Below, in pieces: positions 12,000 through 23,469 of a stretch of 64,000 nt of DNA. The notes under the pieces are model-generated. The model had not been told where the DNA came from. It made no database searches and worked only from the letters and a program-made list of their open reading frames with translations. Numbering within the stretch: the first letter of the stretch is position 1; every line of letters starts with the position of its first letter. Source of the stretch: Cenococcum geophilum 1.58 (Eukaryota > Ascomycota > Dothideomycetes > Gloniales > Gloniaceae); assembly GCA_001692895.1 (NCBI GenBank), contig KV748186.1:1727785-1791784 (forward strand), given 5' to 3'. The position numbers and the translations under genes were made by a program.

Positions 12000-13630
12000 G
12001 GCGCTTATCGACTAGGAGATATAAGAGGGCGTTAGCGCCGCCTACGTAAGTGTGTGTGGTACTAGCGGGCTTACTAATAACATGCGGCGCGCTATATAGA
12101 TAAGAGAAACGGTATAGAACGTTAATTTCTGTAAGGAGAGCTTTTTATAGTAAACTTATAAGAGAGCTAGCAGAAAGAAGGTTATTAGGTAATGGCCTTG
12201 CCTTATGCTTACTTGCACGGATATAACTTTAAAGTATAACGGTCGTATTTATATATAATATCCCACTTAATATTAGCAATAAGCCCCTTAATTACTAATA
12301 TATTTATTAGCGTCTTAGGTCCTTATAAACCGCCTAGGATCTACCTTTATAAAACCTAAAAGCTAATCTAGCATCCTTGGTAACTGGACGGCTAATACCT
12401 CGTTTAAAATATTGGGTAATCTCGCTATATAGTGGATATTTCGTAGAACATTATCCATTTTATGCTCGTCCTATAGCTGCCCTCTGTCCATTATATAGGT
12501 TTATATAGTTATTAGTATATAAATAACCAATTTTCCTATAGGCATTATCTTTAAGGATTCCACGCTAAGGGATTTATCTATCCCCTTGCCCTTTAAAGCG
12601 AACGGCTATAATTTATTGCCTATTAGACAGTAAGTAAAAGTGCTATTTAGCGTGGTTACGCGTATAGTGTAAATACACGGCAAGATATAATGTTGATAAA
12701 TCTAAAAGGCGCGGTTCTTATACTCTATTATAATTTGCTAGTGAAGTATGGGCACTAATTAGAATCGTTTTTACCCTAATAACTTAGGTATTAGCTCTTT
12801 AAGAGGAGAAGCTATATATATGCATTAAGGTATTATCTTCTCTTAGCTTCTTTAGTCCCTACCCCACTACCCTATAAAAGTATACCCCTTATAAAGTTAT
12901 CAGTAACCTATAAGATTAGAATAAGAATAAAATCCCTATAATAGTAGCGTATACTATTATACTCCCCCTTTAGGCAATAACTAGGTTTATGATTGGAAGG
13001 TAGCTATTTTAAGGTATAAGCTTTATAGTATAGGAATTAAACAAGCGACTTAATTTTAAATCTATGGGATACTATTACTTCTTATTCTATTCTTATGTGT
13101 ATAAGTATTTATATACTTATAGTTCTTAGTATAGCTTTTAATAAGGACAATATTCTCGTGCTTTGGTGTTAAGGATTTCTTAGGTATAGATATAGGCTAA
13201 AGCTTCGTTATATTACTTCTTATATGCATTATTAGTAATCACTCCTTTATATAGGTCCAATGGGCAGATATAGAATTGTCTTCTTAGGGCGTCTTATCTT
13301 TGTTAATAAGGTGGAGCTTGCCTAAGGGCTGCAAGTTCTTAGGCTAATATTACATTCTATTATTCTAACGTCTCCTAAAGCTCCGTCTTTATTTATTTTA
13401 GGTTAAAAAGCTTTAGAGAGTTATATTAAGGGCTTATATTAATATAGTTAAACTATTTAACTGCTCCAGACTTAATTCGCGTAGGGTATTAGAGGTTTTA
13501 TTAAATGCTAAACAAGGAGGCCGTGCCTAGAACATACTACGCTCTTTAAAAGGGAATCTTTAAGGTAGTGAATAAATTCATTTAAGGTAAGGCCTAGATC
13601 GTCGCGAATACTTTATAGCTCGCTATAAGT
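12000..13630. other. No recognisable gene
   Basis: Minus-strand pieces around 12000-12110 and forward pieces near 12540-12680 read through Gln-type stops but are short. The part next to 13640 may include the eroded C-terminal end of the DUF7924 pseudogene. No repeats or RNA genes were seen. Confidence 0.4.
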
Positions 13631-13639
13631 TAAGCGGGC

Positions 13640-15200
13640 AGAGACTCTAGCATAAAGCCTTTTTTCCGGCTATTTCGCATGCTTTCTCTTAGCCTTTTAA
13701 GTGATACTTAGTCCTTTACTACTTAAGAGACCAAGGTATCTATAGTGTCCGTTTACGGAATAATAGGCATTAGCTTACTGTTATCTTGGTTTAAAGTAAA
13801 TTTAATATTTAAAGCTTCTAAGAGAAGTTCTAACGCCTCCGTAGGTTGTAATTTAGATTCTTAAGGAACTTTAAAATCTAAATTAGAGGGCAGCCGGTTA
13901 ATAACTAAGTAGATATATTTAAGGTGGGTCTACATCTAAACGTTATATACGTTCTTTATAAACTTATAAGCAGACTATTTCTCTTTACTATCTAGTTCCG
14001 TAAAGCTAAAGTCGCAAATAGGGTAGTGGTAAAACTTAGTCTTATCCCTATTAATTATAGGATAATATCTATAGATCCTTACCGCCTAGTAGTTATGCGA
14101 GATTAAGAAGGCAAGGATCTTCCAGTAGAGCTCCTTCTCCTACTTAATAAGTCGGAAGAGCTTAATAACGCTCCTTACGGCAAGAGTTATACTATAAGCG
14201 TTCTGTTAATTAGCGATGTTAAGCGCTATAGTACCGCACTTTACTTCGCATGTAAGAAACGGGAAGTATATTTAGTAGGTTATAATAAAAAAAGAGGTAT
14301 TATAAACGGTGCCGATAAGGGGATTAAGCTTATTAAGCTGCTTATTTATAAATATGGATCGCCTAAATCTAACAGAGTAATCCGGTTGTGGCCGTGGGCC
14401 CTCTACTAAAATGCTACCTATCCAGCCTTTATTAACACTCTTAATTAAGCACCTTAATTATATAGCACCTAATATCTCCAGATCCTTAACTAATGGTATA
14501 ATATACTAGGTAATACTGCGGATAACTTAAGCCTTGTTTCTATTTTATACTTTATAACATATTGCCTTAAATATATTGTCTTAAAATAGAGAATCTTTCG
14601 GGACCGTTTACTCTAAGTTTAATAATATCTTATACCAGGTTAGGCTTATATTTATAATGCCTAAATTAAACCTTTCTATATAGCTCCCTTTGGCTATAAG
14701 TAACGTGGTATAATATATATCTCAATATAGAGCATTTTTACTTTCCCTTTTCTTTTAGTCGCTAGAGCCACTTAAGCTTATATTTAACTGTTTCCGGCAA
14801 AGTAAAGTTAGAACTTTTTTAATAGAACGTAGGTATTTTATCCCATTGACTTCTATATACTAAATAACCGGGTTTAATAACTTCTCTATTTATTCCTCTA
14901 GCCAGCTATTATATTTAAAAAAGTCTTCTCTAGCCTAGCTGTCTTGTTTAAAGTATTTACTAGGCTACTAATTGGTCCGAATCCAACTCTTAAGCGGATT
15001 AGCGTTATTCTTACTATTATCGCTCTCTGCCTCCTTTAGTTCTCCTTTAGCTATATAGATTAAAGGGGAGGTTCGAGGTCGCTTTAAGGGAGGCTAGTCT
15101 TTAGTTTAAGGGAAGGAATGTCTAGCTTTTTACCCTCATTTACGTTTTTAATAGAGCTTTAAGGGTTTATAGAGAACCTATAGGCGTTATAGTACCTCAA
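13640..15200 (-). pseudogene. DUF7924-family fungal protein, decayed
   Basis: The minus strand carries most of a protein of the fungal DUF7924 family, whose function is unknown. Recognisable blocks in order are a Ser/Lys-rich N-terminal part, IERFNLGIINISLTWYK near 14640-14690, a GPRPQPDYSV block near 14380-14405, SFFIITYQIYFPFLTCEVKC near 14235-14300, IYRYYPIINRDKTKFYHY near 14025-14080, and YLVINRLPSNLDFKVP near 13870-13920. Stops fall at Gln-type positions, and the order and spacing match the family. The 5' end is unclear; long acidic and basic low-complexity DNA lies near 15000-15180. Such genes often occur as expanded, RIP-hit families in ascomycete genomes. No function is expected from this copy. 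Confidence 0.85.
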
Positions 15201-15209
15201 TTAGGTCAG

Positions 15210-16960
15210 TAAGACGAGATAGTAAAAGGAGTAATGGAGGTATATACTATTCCCTCCTCCGCAACTTTTTCTACTAGCGAGGAAACAGATAACTGTTTAG
15301 CCCTTCTATTCTCACTTGTTTGGAACTATAAAATGCCCTTAAGGCGTACACTTCTTCGGACTTATTATAGTTCTTCTTTCTTAATGCCTTAAGGCCGCTT
15401 TTCTGTAAAGGATTAGATCGGTCAGCTACTATAGACTAGTAAAGGGAGCGCACCTTTATCTTATTGCGCTAAAGACTATTGTCTTCTTTGGGCGCCTATA
15501 GGTTCTTAGCGGCTGGCCATGGTTAGTGGAATTAAAGGGGCCTATAGCTTGTTTATATAGCCGCTAGGTTTACAGTAAAATAGCAGAACTTAGCTAATAA
15601 AACGCTAAGCTGGCGAGACGCCCCCGTACGCTAAACTATAATTAGTTAAACTAATTATAGATTTATTCCCAATTACACGTTTAAACTACTGTAACTTTTA
15701 ACATTACTAGTATTAAGGCCGCTTTTAGCAACAACGCTATAAAACGGAGTAAGAGAGATATTATATACGCTTTTAGGCGATTATATAGAGGCCTGCTCCG
15801 TCTAGTCTCTAGTCCTTAGTAAAGTTAGTATAATTATAGCAACCTTAGCTAACGGCTCTGCAAGTTTGCGTCAAGCTATACTATATAGTCTAAGGGAATA
15901 AGGTATTATCTATAGAGTTATTAATGCCTAACCCTAGTAGGTCTATCCTTTACATCACCTTTACTAGTCAAGTTAATTAGGACCCGGAAACTTTTAGAGA
16001 AGGACGTACGCACCTATCAATTTATATAAGAAGCTTACTATATCAGTGCGCTACTAGGACCCTAGCGGCATAAATATACTAACTAGTGTATAGAGATTTG
16101 CTAACAATATCCTAGAGTCGTTTTTCTCCCTTTTACTAATAGGTGAATTTGTGCCGCTAGGGTCCCTAGCAGCGCACCGACAAGATACTATAGTAAAGTG
16201 TATAGTATGCGGTGACCCTACGTAAGGGTCCCTCTTAGTAAATAATATTAGCGCTACTAATTGTTTACCGTATAGTTATTACGGAATTATAAAAGCATCT
16301 TAAGAAATAAATAGATATAACAGTAAATCTATATACAAATTGTGGTGGTTTAGAAGTTGTAAAAATTATAGAGTATTGGTTTTCTCTTTGGTGTGCTAGG
16401 GGCGGGCATTACTAAAATTTAGGACTGGTGGGTTGCGTCCTAAGATAGTATATAATGCTATTAGGATATTGGGTGTTATTATAAGTGTATTAAAATGCAC
16501 TCGTATAAGGATAGCACTACCCGCTAGCAAGTTAACAACCGTCTTATTATAAGCCTTTTATTTATAACGGCATATATAGTATAGCGAGGTCGGCGGTGCT
16601 CTATTAAATGCTAAATTTCTCTAACTAAATAATAAAAAGCCATTATATTTACAGGAATAAAAGAAGGTAGGACTAGACGGAGTATTAGCATATATACTTA
16701 ATTCCTATTATCTAAGCTATAAAGCTATATATTCTACTATTTTATAAGGCATTTGTATTTCTATAGCAACCTTCTACTATATTTCGTCTATATAACTAGG
16801 AACACTATTAGTTTATAAAATTTTCAAGTTAGAGGTAAGGAAGATAGTTAAAAGAAAGCTTTACCAAGTATATAATCTAGCTAGCTTATTTTTTGTCTGT
16901 AAATCCTAAGGGCCCTTCTTTTAGTATCATAAATAGCAAGTTAGGGAGCTCCTCCCCGGT
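15210..16960. other. Intergenic, with palindromes
   Basis: No gene is recognised. Structural features are a 25-nt perfect palindrome with a single central base at 15636-15660 (arms CTATAATTAGTT) and the inverted repeat at 16044-16178, followed by a small palindrome GACCCTACGTAAGGGTC at about 16212-16228. Confidence 0.5.
16044..16178. repeat. Inverted repeat, 32-nt arms, 71-nt spacer
   Basis: The left arm 16044-16075 (CAGTGCGCTACTAGGACCCT...) matches the reverse complement of the right arm 16147-16178 (ending AGCGCACCG) with a few transitions. Each arm also contains its own short GGGTCCCTAG-type symmetry. It could be a 135-bp miniature inverted-repeat element or the remains of transposon ends. 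No clear target duplication was found. Confidence 0.75.
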
Positions 16961-16981
16961 ACCCGCTTCGCTATATCATCC

Positions 16982-17495
16982 TATTTTATACCGGCCCCCT
17001 TAAGCTTAGCAATTAGGGTATCTTTAACTAGAGTCCAGTTTAACTACTTTTCACTCTCTTTAAGTAGCGGGTTTTGCGCTTCTACGTATATACGCTTATA
17101 TTAACGGTTCTTATTAGGCTTTATATGTTAAGTAGAATTGGGAAGTAATTGCTTATATAAGGGTAATTGCAGTGTTAATAAGGATGCCGCTGAGATTTCT
17201 AATACTCCGTGTTTGCGTCTGTTCTCGTTCTACTATATATATAGGCTAGGACTAGTAAGCAACTGCGTATATAAGGATAACTATAGTATTAGTGTTAATG
17301 TCTTTAAAGTTATAATCTCCTTTCCCTAGGAAGACCTAGAGACTAGTTAAATATTTATAATAGCTGATTTAGGTAATTTCTTATACGTAAGAAAGTGGTA
17401 TCGTAAGGAACGTGTAAGGTATTAAGAGGAAAGTCGGTTATACTATTAGCAGGAGAAAGGTAGTAGGTGGGGTCCTCTATATAATGCCTTAATTA
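16982..17495 (+). repeat. Direct repeat copy A (copy B 22974-23450)
   Basis: Both copies begin CTATTTTATACCGGCCCCC and end near AGGAGAAAGG...GGGTCCTC. They share the same reading frame in the decayed gene and differ by transitions and short deletions. Their 6-kb separation could suggest LTRs, but the repeat is coding, continues a longer frame upstream of copy B, and has no TG...CA ends. Confidence 0.8.
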
Positions 17496-18169
17496 GATTA
17501 ATACTGCCGCAAACTATGCGCTTAGAGCCTAGATAGTAACAAACTGGGCGTTTAAAAAGTTAATAGCTATATATCCTTCTAAGGATCCTACTTTATATAT
17601 AAGAATATAATTAAATATAACTAGGCTGATTGCTAACCTAGGCCTTATAAACGAATATATATATTAATTTACCCTAAAGGCTTATATATAGTGCGAGAAA
17701 TAATTTATATAGGATTTAAACTAAAATATAAACCTTATTTTTCGGTGCGGTTAGGACCTGGCTTTTTTTTAAGGTTAGATTTTTTCCTTAGAACGCGTTA
17801 ACTATATACTTAACGTTATTTCCTTAGAAGTTATAAGCCCTTAGTAAGTTATTTATTTTCGCTATTACCTAAGGCATTATAGTAATACCTCTATAGATCT
17901 ATAGGGCCGTAGTAGATAAGGGCAGCAGTATATATAAGAATAAAAGCTATATAAAAGTTACGTATCTACCTACTATACTATAAGCCCGTGAGTATAAATT
18001 AAAGCGTAACTGTTATGCGAGATATAGGTTATGATATGTAGAAAGCTTTGATAGATTAATTGAGGTTTGTCTAGCAACATAAGGCTCGCAGTATAGAAAA
18101 CCACTATATTCGCGAAGGATAACGGTTTGTTAGTCTGTACGCTATGGGGAATTGCCATATATTTATAGA

Positions 18170-18300
18170 TATAGATAATGCTCTACGCCTTCTCGGTACG
18201 ATTAGATTAAGAGGTTTATTAAAGTTTATGCGTAACGATACTTACACTAGCGTATTCTGCTTTATTAAAGCCCAAATAGCGTGATTTTTAAATAATCTCT
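18170..18300 (+). repeat. Short duplicated coding segment (partner 19590-19750)
   Basis: AGATAATGCTCTA and TAGCGTATTCTGCTTTATTA occur in both places in the same order, followed by AAATAGC...TTTTTAAATAA. The downstream partner carries an extra ~30 bases between the blocks. Together with the direct repeats at 16982 and 22974 this shows that pieces of one gene family lie scattered over 16-24 kb. Confidence 0.7.
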
Positions 18301-18402
18301 AATGCTTATATTGGTAATATAATAACGTAAGCAAATTTGTAGTGGGTAGCCCGGGCTACTATTTTTAAAGCGCTAGGCCTTCTGTTAAATAGACAATTAG
18401 GT

Positions 18403-19227
18403 AGTAATCTTTTTGGACTAGAGCTAATTTAGAGCCCTAGATTAGATCCGTTTCTGCATTAAATTTAGAGCTGTTGATTTTAAGGCTAGATTAGAGTGGA
18501 TCTAACTTGATCTAGCTCCTAGAGCTCCTGTTTACTAACCTAATAAGGTAAAAAGGTAGGGGGTATAGGCCGCTAAGAAGTTAGTGCTTAGTGTTAAGGC
18601 TGGGGGTAGGCTTCCTAAGATTACGTAATAGCTTCGCTTGTATATAGATTCGTTCTTTATAATAACTCTACCTTAGTCTCCTTATGCACCGTTATATACC
18701 TACGCCCCTATATAACCATACTTACTGCTTTAGTATTTCCCTTCCTCGCCACCATAATAGCTAATATTACCCGCTACCTAGCTATTTGCTCACCTCCTAT
18801 ATCTAAGTAAAAGGTAAGAAGTAGGACCTGTAGAAGGTAGAGCTCTTACCTACAGGAGGCTCGCCTTATAACCGCAGTTGCTATAAAGGCTGCTGCTTAG
18901 AAGGAGGACGCTGCTACGGATAAGGAAGCTTTAGCTAAGGGGCGGAGGCTATTAAGCATAATAGTGAGGTAGAGGGTGAGGAACAGAAGGGTGGTAAGGT
19001 AAAGGGGGGGCCTCCTAATATTAATTAAGGTATAATATAGATAATTTTATATATAATTAGTAAGGTTCGCTACCTCTACTTTTGATCTTTAATACTATAA
19101 TATTGCTAAGACTTTACTATATTAGGATTAGTGGGTAGACTAGAGCTCCTAGATTTAAGTCTAGTTTCTATAAAACTGGACTAGATTAATCCTTAAATCC
19201 AGTCCAGTCTAGTCTAAAAAGATTACT
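18403..19227. mobile_element. 825-bp Mutator-like (MULE-type) non-autonomous element
   Basis: Terminal inverted repeats: AGTAATCTTTTTGGACTAGA at the left (18403-18422) and the complement of AGTAATCTTTTTAGACTAGA at the right (19208-19227). The flanks carry a 10-bp duplication, ACAATTAGGT (18393-18402) and GCGATTAGGT (19228-19237), differing only at two A/G positions. A 9-10 bp target duplication is typical of Mutator-like elements. Many CTAGATT/AGCTCTAG-type motifs lie just inside both ends, as subterminal binding sites often do. The inside has no transposase; a short Ala/Lys-rich frame near 18870-18960 is not convincing. The paralogue at 8286 preserves the empty site. Confidence 0.75.
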
Positions 19228-19399
19228 GCGATTAGGTATAAGAACTCTATTTATTAAAGAGGGCTCTAGAAGCTCTCTATATATATAAAATAGGTAGCAA
19301 ATAGAATAACAACGTAGTCGTTATTTAGTCGGTAATTGGTAATGGAAATAGGTAATAAGATAACGGTTAAAATTGTTAATCGGTTAGGGTGAGAAATGA

Positions 19400-20840
19400 A
19401 TTAGTATGCGAATAACAATATATAGCAGTGATATAGTAATAAGCGGCAGCATAAAGGATTATTATAGAGAATTTTCTTTGTATAAAAGGGGTGATAGAGT
19501 TTTTATCGGTTAAATAGCAATGTATTTCTTAACCTATATTAAGAATAGCCGTTTAGGATATCCCTAGGATAAAGAAGACCCAAAGGTATAGATAATGCTC
19601 TATACATCCCTAGTACACTAAGGCGTATCTCTTACGCTATTTACCTTTAGACTTATTAGACCGAGATACTTATTAAATTTTATATATAGTAATACTTATA
19701 CTAGCGTATTCTGCTTTATTAAAGCTTAAATAGCATAATTTTTAAATAAGGAAATGCCTAACCTTAAAGTTTTCGCTCCTCTCGGAACTAAGAACTATAG
19801 TATTAGATGGTATAAATAGGTCGAGCTACAAAAGAGGCGTAATAATAATGGCTATTACTATCTCTTTATCTTTTATCAAGCCTAACTCCATATCCTCTAG
19901 TTAGGGGAAGTCGTAAGACCTAAGAATATAAGGTGTTATAAGGGCTTTATAAAGTGGATTTTTTTTAGCTTCTTTAAGTAATTCTAAATAAGCGTAGGTA
20001 TTGGGTAGATTTCTAGTATTAAGAAGGCTTGCAATAATAATTTTGTATAAATGTGCCGTAGGTTGTAGAATTGCAATATTAGGCTAGATATAAGCAAATA
20101 GAAGTGTTAGAAGTTGGCCTATAAGAGAAAAGGTTATAATTTATAAAATACACATCTATTTATAATTCGTTTGTTTATAGTATCTGCGAGTAGGACTTAA
20201 ATATAAGTTTAAATATTCCGTATACGAGATTTCCGTATTTAGTATAGGAAATAATCATCACATTACTCCTAACCATAAAATGGTATAGTTGGTTAAGTAG
20301 AAGGATTACTCCTATATATTAGGTTGTATAAGAGCCTAAAAACTTATAAATAGTAGGTTTGGTAATAAGGAAGTAGCTAAAAAATTGTATTATTTTTCTA
20401 TAATTACTGAAATCACACTCGTCTTGTCCCAAACGATTATTTATTACTTTATCCTATATAGAAAGCTTAAAGTGCGCGCATCGGTTATATTTAATTTCTA
20501 TATTTATAAAGCAGGTATACTTAGGCACGGATTAGAATATAGTGTTAGAAGGTTGCCTTTGAAACAGATAAGTAGATTATAATTAGGTAGAAGAATAAAC
20601 TAGAAGATAAGAGGGGATTATAGTATACCTATAAAAGGTAACTGGTTAGCAGGTAGAGGAAAGCTTTAGGTACATAGTTGCTTACCTAAAAGGTATTTAC
20701 TGTTAGTAGTATTGCCACTATTATAGCTAGGCATAGACTGTACTATAAAGGAGGATTTTATTAGATAGGATGTGTAATCCTTAAATCTTCTTTATAAAAT
20801 TAATAGGTTATATATTAACTAAACCTAAGCCCTTAGTGCT
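19400..20840. other. Weakly readable decayed DNA
   Basis: Apart from the duplicated segment at 19590-19750 and a short forward stretch reading LKVFAPLGTKNYSIRWYK (about 19760-19815), no family is recognised. The uninterrupted frame at 20385-20582 is hydrophobic at the start but has no other support. Confidence 0.4.
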
Positions 20841-20849
20841 GTATAGAGG

Positions 20850-22290
20850 CCAGTAAGACAGTATAAAAGCAAGAATATACTACAAATATATCTCCAAAAG
20901 CCCACTTTATACCGTCTCTAAGTTGTTTACTTTAGTACCGATTTTAGTAAGTATATACTGTTTTAATAACGGTTTCGGAGTAGGCCCTAAAATTAAGAGC
21001 CGCTAGATATTAGGGAGGAGTAAGTTACTTATATATCTGCGGAGGTTGCTAGGTACTTTAGGGATTATTTATAAATAAAACTGCGGAGGGTAAGATATTA
21101 GCAGTGCGGGTTATATAGATACTTACCTAAAAAAGATTATATTTAGGATTGGATAAGAATTGGCCGGTAAAATTAGTATAGCTATATATATATTATCTAG
21201 AGGATGCTATACGCGTTAAAGACTGGTTAAAGATTATATACGGTGTGCTATTCTAAGCTCTTATTAGAGCTATACGCGAATTATAAAGGGTAGGAGGGGC
21301 ACTATAAATATATCTGCGTAGGATAATATGCGAGCTGTCCTTTATATATAGAGAAGTGTAGCTTATATAGCGGCTTGGATATATATATCTATATATAATA
21401 AGGACCGGTTAAAGAGTATAGTGTAAAGGTTCTTATTAAGTTAGGCTGCTAAATAGTATATTCCCGCCTTGTGCTATATATAGTAAAGATTATACTTAAC
21501 GCATTCTAGAAGGTATTAAGGTATAAATCAAGATCGCTAGACGGGATAGAAGACGAGAATATTAGTCGCTAATTAGAGATATAGAGTATGGCTTATACGG
21601 CGGCTTATATCTAGATATTAGTCTTTAAGATTAGGTAAAACTCGGTTATAAAATCCTAATATAACGTATACTTTGGCGCTAGGTACTACACGTAGTATAT
21701 ACTAATAGAAGGTAAGTGCGGTATAAATTTCGGTTACTAAGCGGAAATAAAAAAGGGCGTAGTAAGTATATCTACGGGATAAAAAGGCGCTGGTGGCCTA
21801 TTGTAGGTATAGAGGCATATAAGTTAAATAGTGTTTTTATACTAGAAGAGCAAGAGGCTTCTTATTAGAGTTATAAAAAGAGGGAATAGTTATGGCGTTA
21901 ATGTCGCTTAGCGGTTCTAAGATGCATAAAGTAGTATCTTATATGTTGGAATTTCTAGGCATTTGTTAAAGTCACTTTTTATATTAGGCGCTTTTGGCGC
22001 TTTTAGTTAGGTTAGCATACTATAAACACCCTAGCTAGTATATTTTTTTACAAGCCCTATTAAAACACCATATATATACTACGTTGCTTAAAAGGATTAT
22101 AAATAAGACTTTTATGCTATATACAGTATAGAGCCTCTAAATTAGCTAAAGAGGTGTAGATATTAATGTATATATTACCTAAATAGGCAAGCTATTATCT
22201 AATTAAGCTATCCTAAGTTGATGTCTTATGGGTAGATATAGCGATATTAAAGGACGTAGTTAACTCCCCTAGGCCTTTAACCTTAACACT
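20850..22290 (+). pseudogene. Unrecognised decayed coding region, same block as 16967
   Basis: A long forward frame with Gln-type stops runs through FRIGQELAGKISIAIYILS (about 21150-21205), KGRRGTINIS, RAVLYIQRSVAYIAAWIYIS (about 21325-21385) and a Ser/Arg/Lys-rich stretch, to about 22000. A further open stretch, VMALMSLSGSKMHKVVSYV, lies near 21892-21950. I cannot name the family. Helicase or nuclease motifs were looked for and not found. It lies between two copies of the 16982 repeat, so it may be the downstream half of the same large gene. Confidence 0.4.
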
Positions 22291-22308
22291 ATATTTATTC
22301 CTAAGTAT

Positions 22309-22391
22309 AGCCCTTATAACGGTAAGTCCTATAAAAGTTGGACCGTTTGCGTATAGTCCAACTTTTATAGGACTTTACTGTTATAAGGGCT
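22309..22391. repeat. 83-nt hairpin with 35-36-nt arms
   Basis: Left arm 22309-22343 (AGCCCTTATAACGGTAAGTC...) pairs with right arm 22356-22391 (...CTGTTATAAGGGCT) with one mismatch and one single-base bulge; the loop is 12 bases. The hairpin is flanked by TA on both sides (GTATAG... and ...CTATAG). It looks like a minimal inverted-repeat element with a TA target, like the 62-nt palindromes but unrelated in sequence. Confidence 0.9.
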
Positions 22392-22399
22392 ATAGTACT

Positions 22400-23460
22400 A
22401 GCGACGGATCTACGCCTTTAAGACGGCCTATATATTTACTTATTAACATAGACCCTAAGATTATCTATTATAATAACTATAGTTTAATCCGGATACTACT
22501 AACGGAGCATAGGAAATAGGCGCTTGTATAGCTAGGCAATAAAATCGTTAATCTTAAAGTAGCCTTTGTAAGCTTTATAGCAAACCTAGCTATTAATTAT
22601 TATTACCGCGTAGATACTCCACGTAGTTCCTCTTTAAAGATCGCCTTTATAGCGAGCCTCCTGGCCAATTAGAGTACGCCCTCTTATCTACTAGCCGGTC
22701 CTTTTATTAAAGATAGCCTTATTAAGAAAGACAATAATATCTATAGGAAGCCGCCTTATATTATCACGATAGAGCTCTCTTAGTTATAAGTTACGGCCCT
22801 ACGCTATACGCTTAATCGCCTTTCTTAACTACCCTTCCTTCTTTAAAATACGGCTGATTATATTAACGCTAACCTTAATACTACGTTTATAATATAGCTA
22901 ATATTAAAGCTTATCTAGCTTCTAGCCCTTATTAAGTAGGAGTTTAAGAAGGGCTACCCTATCCGCCTTTGCTATTTTATACCGGCCCCCTTAAGCTTAG
23001 CAATTAGGGTATCTTTAGCTAGAGTCTAGTTTAACTACTTTTCACTCTCTTTTAGTATTAGGTTTTGCGCTTCTACCTATATACGCTTATATTAACGGTT
23101 CCGCTATATATATTGGGTAGAATCGGGAAGTGATTGCTTATATAAGGGCAATTATAATGTTAATAAGAATGCCGCTGAGATTTCTAATGCTCTGCATTTA
23201 TGTTTGCGTCTATAGTTCTCATTCTACTATATATATAGGTTAAGACTAGTAAGTAACTATATAACTTTTTTCCCAAGGAAGACTTAGACCGGTTGGATAT
23301 TTATAATAGCTAATTTAGGCAATTTCTTATAAGTAAGGGAGCGGTATTATAAGGAGCGTATAAGGTATTAAGAGGAAAGTCGGTTGTACTATTAGCAGGA
23401 GAAAGGCGGTAGGTAGGGTCCTCCTGTATATAATGCCTCGATTAGGTATCTTATAGGTAA
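22400..23460 (+). pseudogene. Partial second copy of the 16967 gene, with upstream sequence
   Basis: From about 22780 the forward frame reads LRYTLNRLS, then NTADYINANLNTTFII (near 22855-22905), KGYPIRLCYFIPAPLSLAIR (about 22955-23010), and enters the repeat shared with 16982-17495. It therefore gives about 60 codons upstream of what is visible in the first copy. Similarity ends near 23450. It is probably a truncated paralogue. Family unknown. Confidence 0.5.
22974..23450 (+). repeat. Direct repeat copy B (copy A 16982-17495)
   Basis: See the partner entry. Copy B lacks about 40 bases relative to copy A, mainly after the YRLRLVSN-type block. Confidence 0.8.
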
Positions 23461-23469
23461 ATTAAGATA

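Larger units (their letters stand above)
16967..19390 (+). pseudogene. Unrecognised decayed gene split by a Mutator-like element
   Basis: A forward coding stretch of over 450 codons before the insertion at 18403 shows Gln-type stops only. Readable blocks include IPAPLSLAIRVSLTRVQFNY (about 16990-17045), DLGNFLYVRKWYRKERVRY (about 17364-17420), RLIANLGLINEYIYQFTLKA (about 17620-17680) and LYAFSVRLDQEV (about 18180-18215). At least one frame shift or intron lies near 17480-17500. After the element the frame resumes at 19228 as LGIRTLFIKEG and continues to about 19390. I do not recognise the family. A partial second copy of the first 500 bases lies at 22974-23450 and a paralogue of the tail at 8286, so this is a dispersed multi-copy gene, which explains the RIP. 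Confidence 0.55.

Noticed and set aside
20850..22290. Telomere-linked helicase pseudogene
   Set aside because: No Walker A, DEAH or other helicase motif could be found in the readable frames.
16982..23450. Direct repeats 6 kb apart taken as LTRs of one element
   Set aside because: The repeats are coding, lack TG...CA ends, and copy B continues an upstream reading frame.
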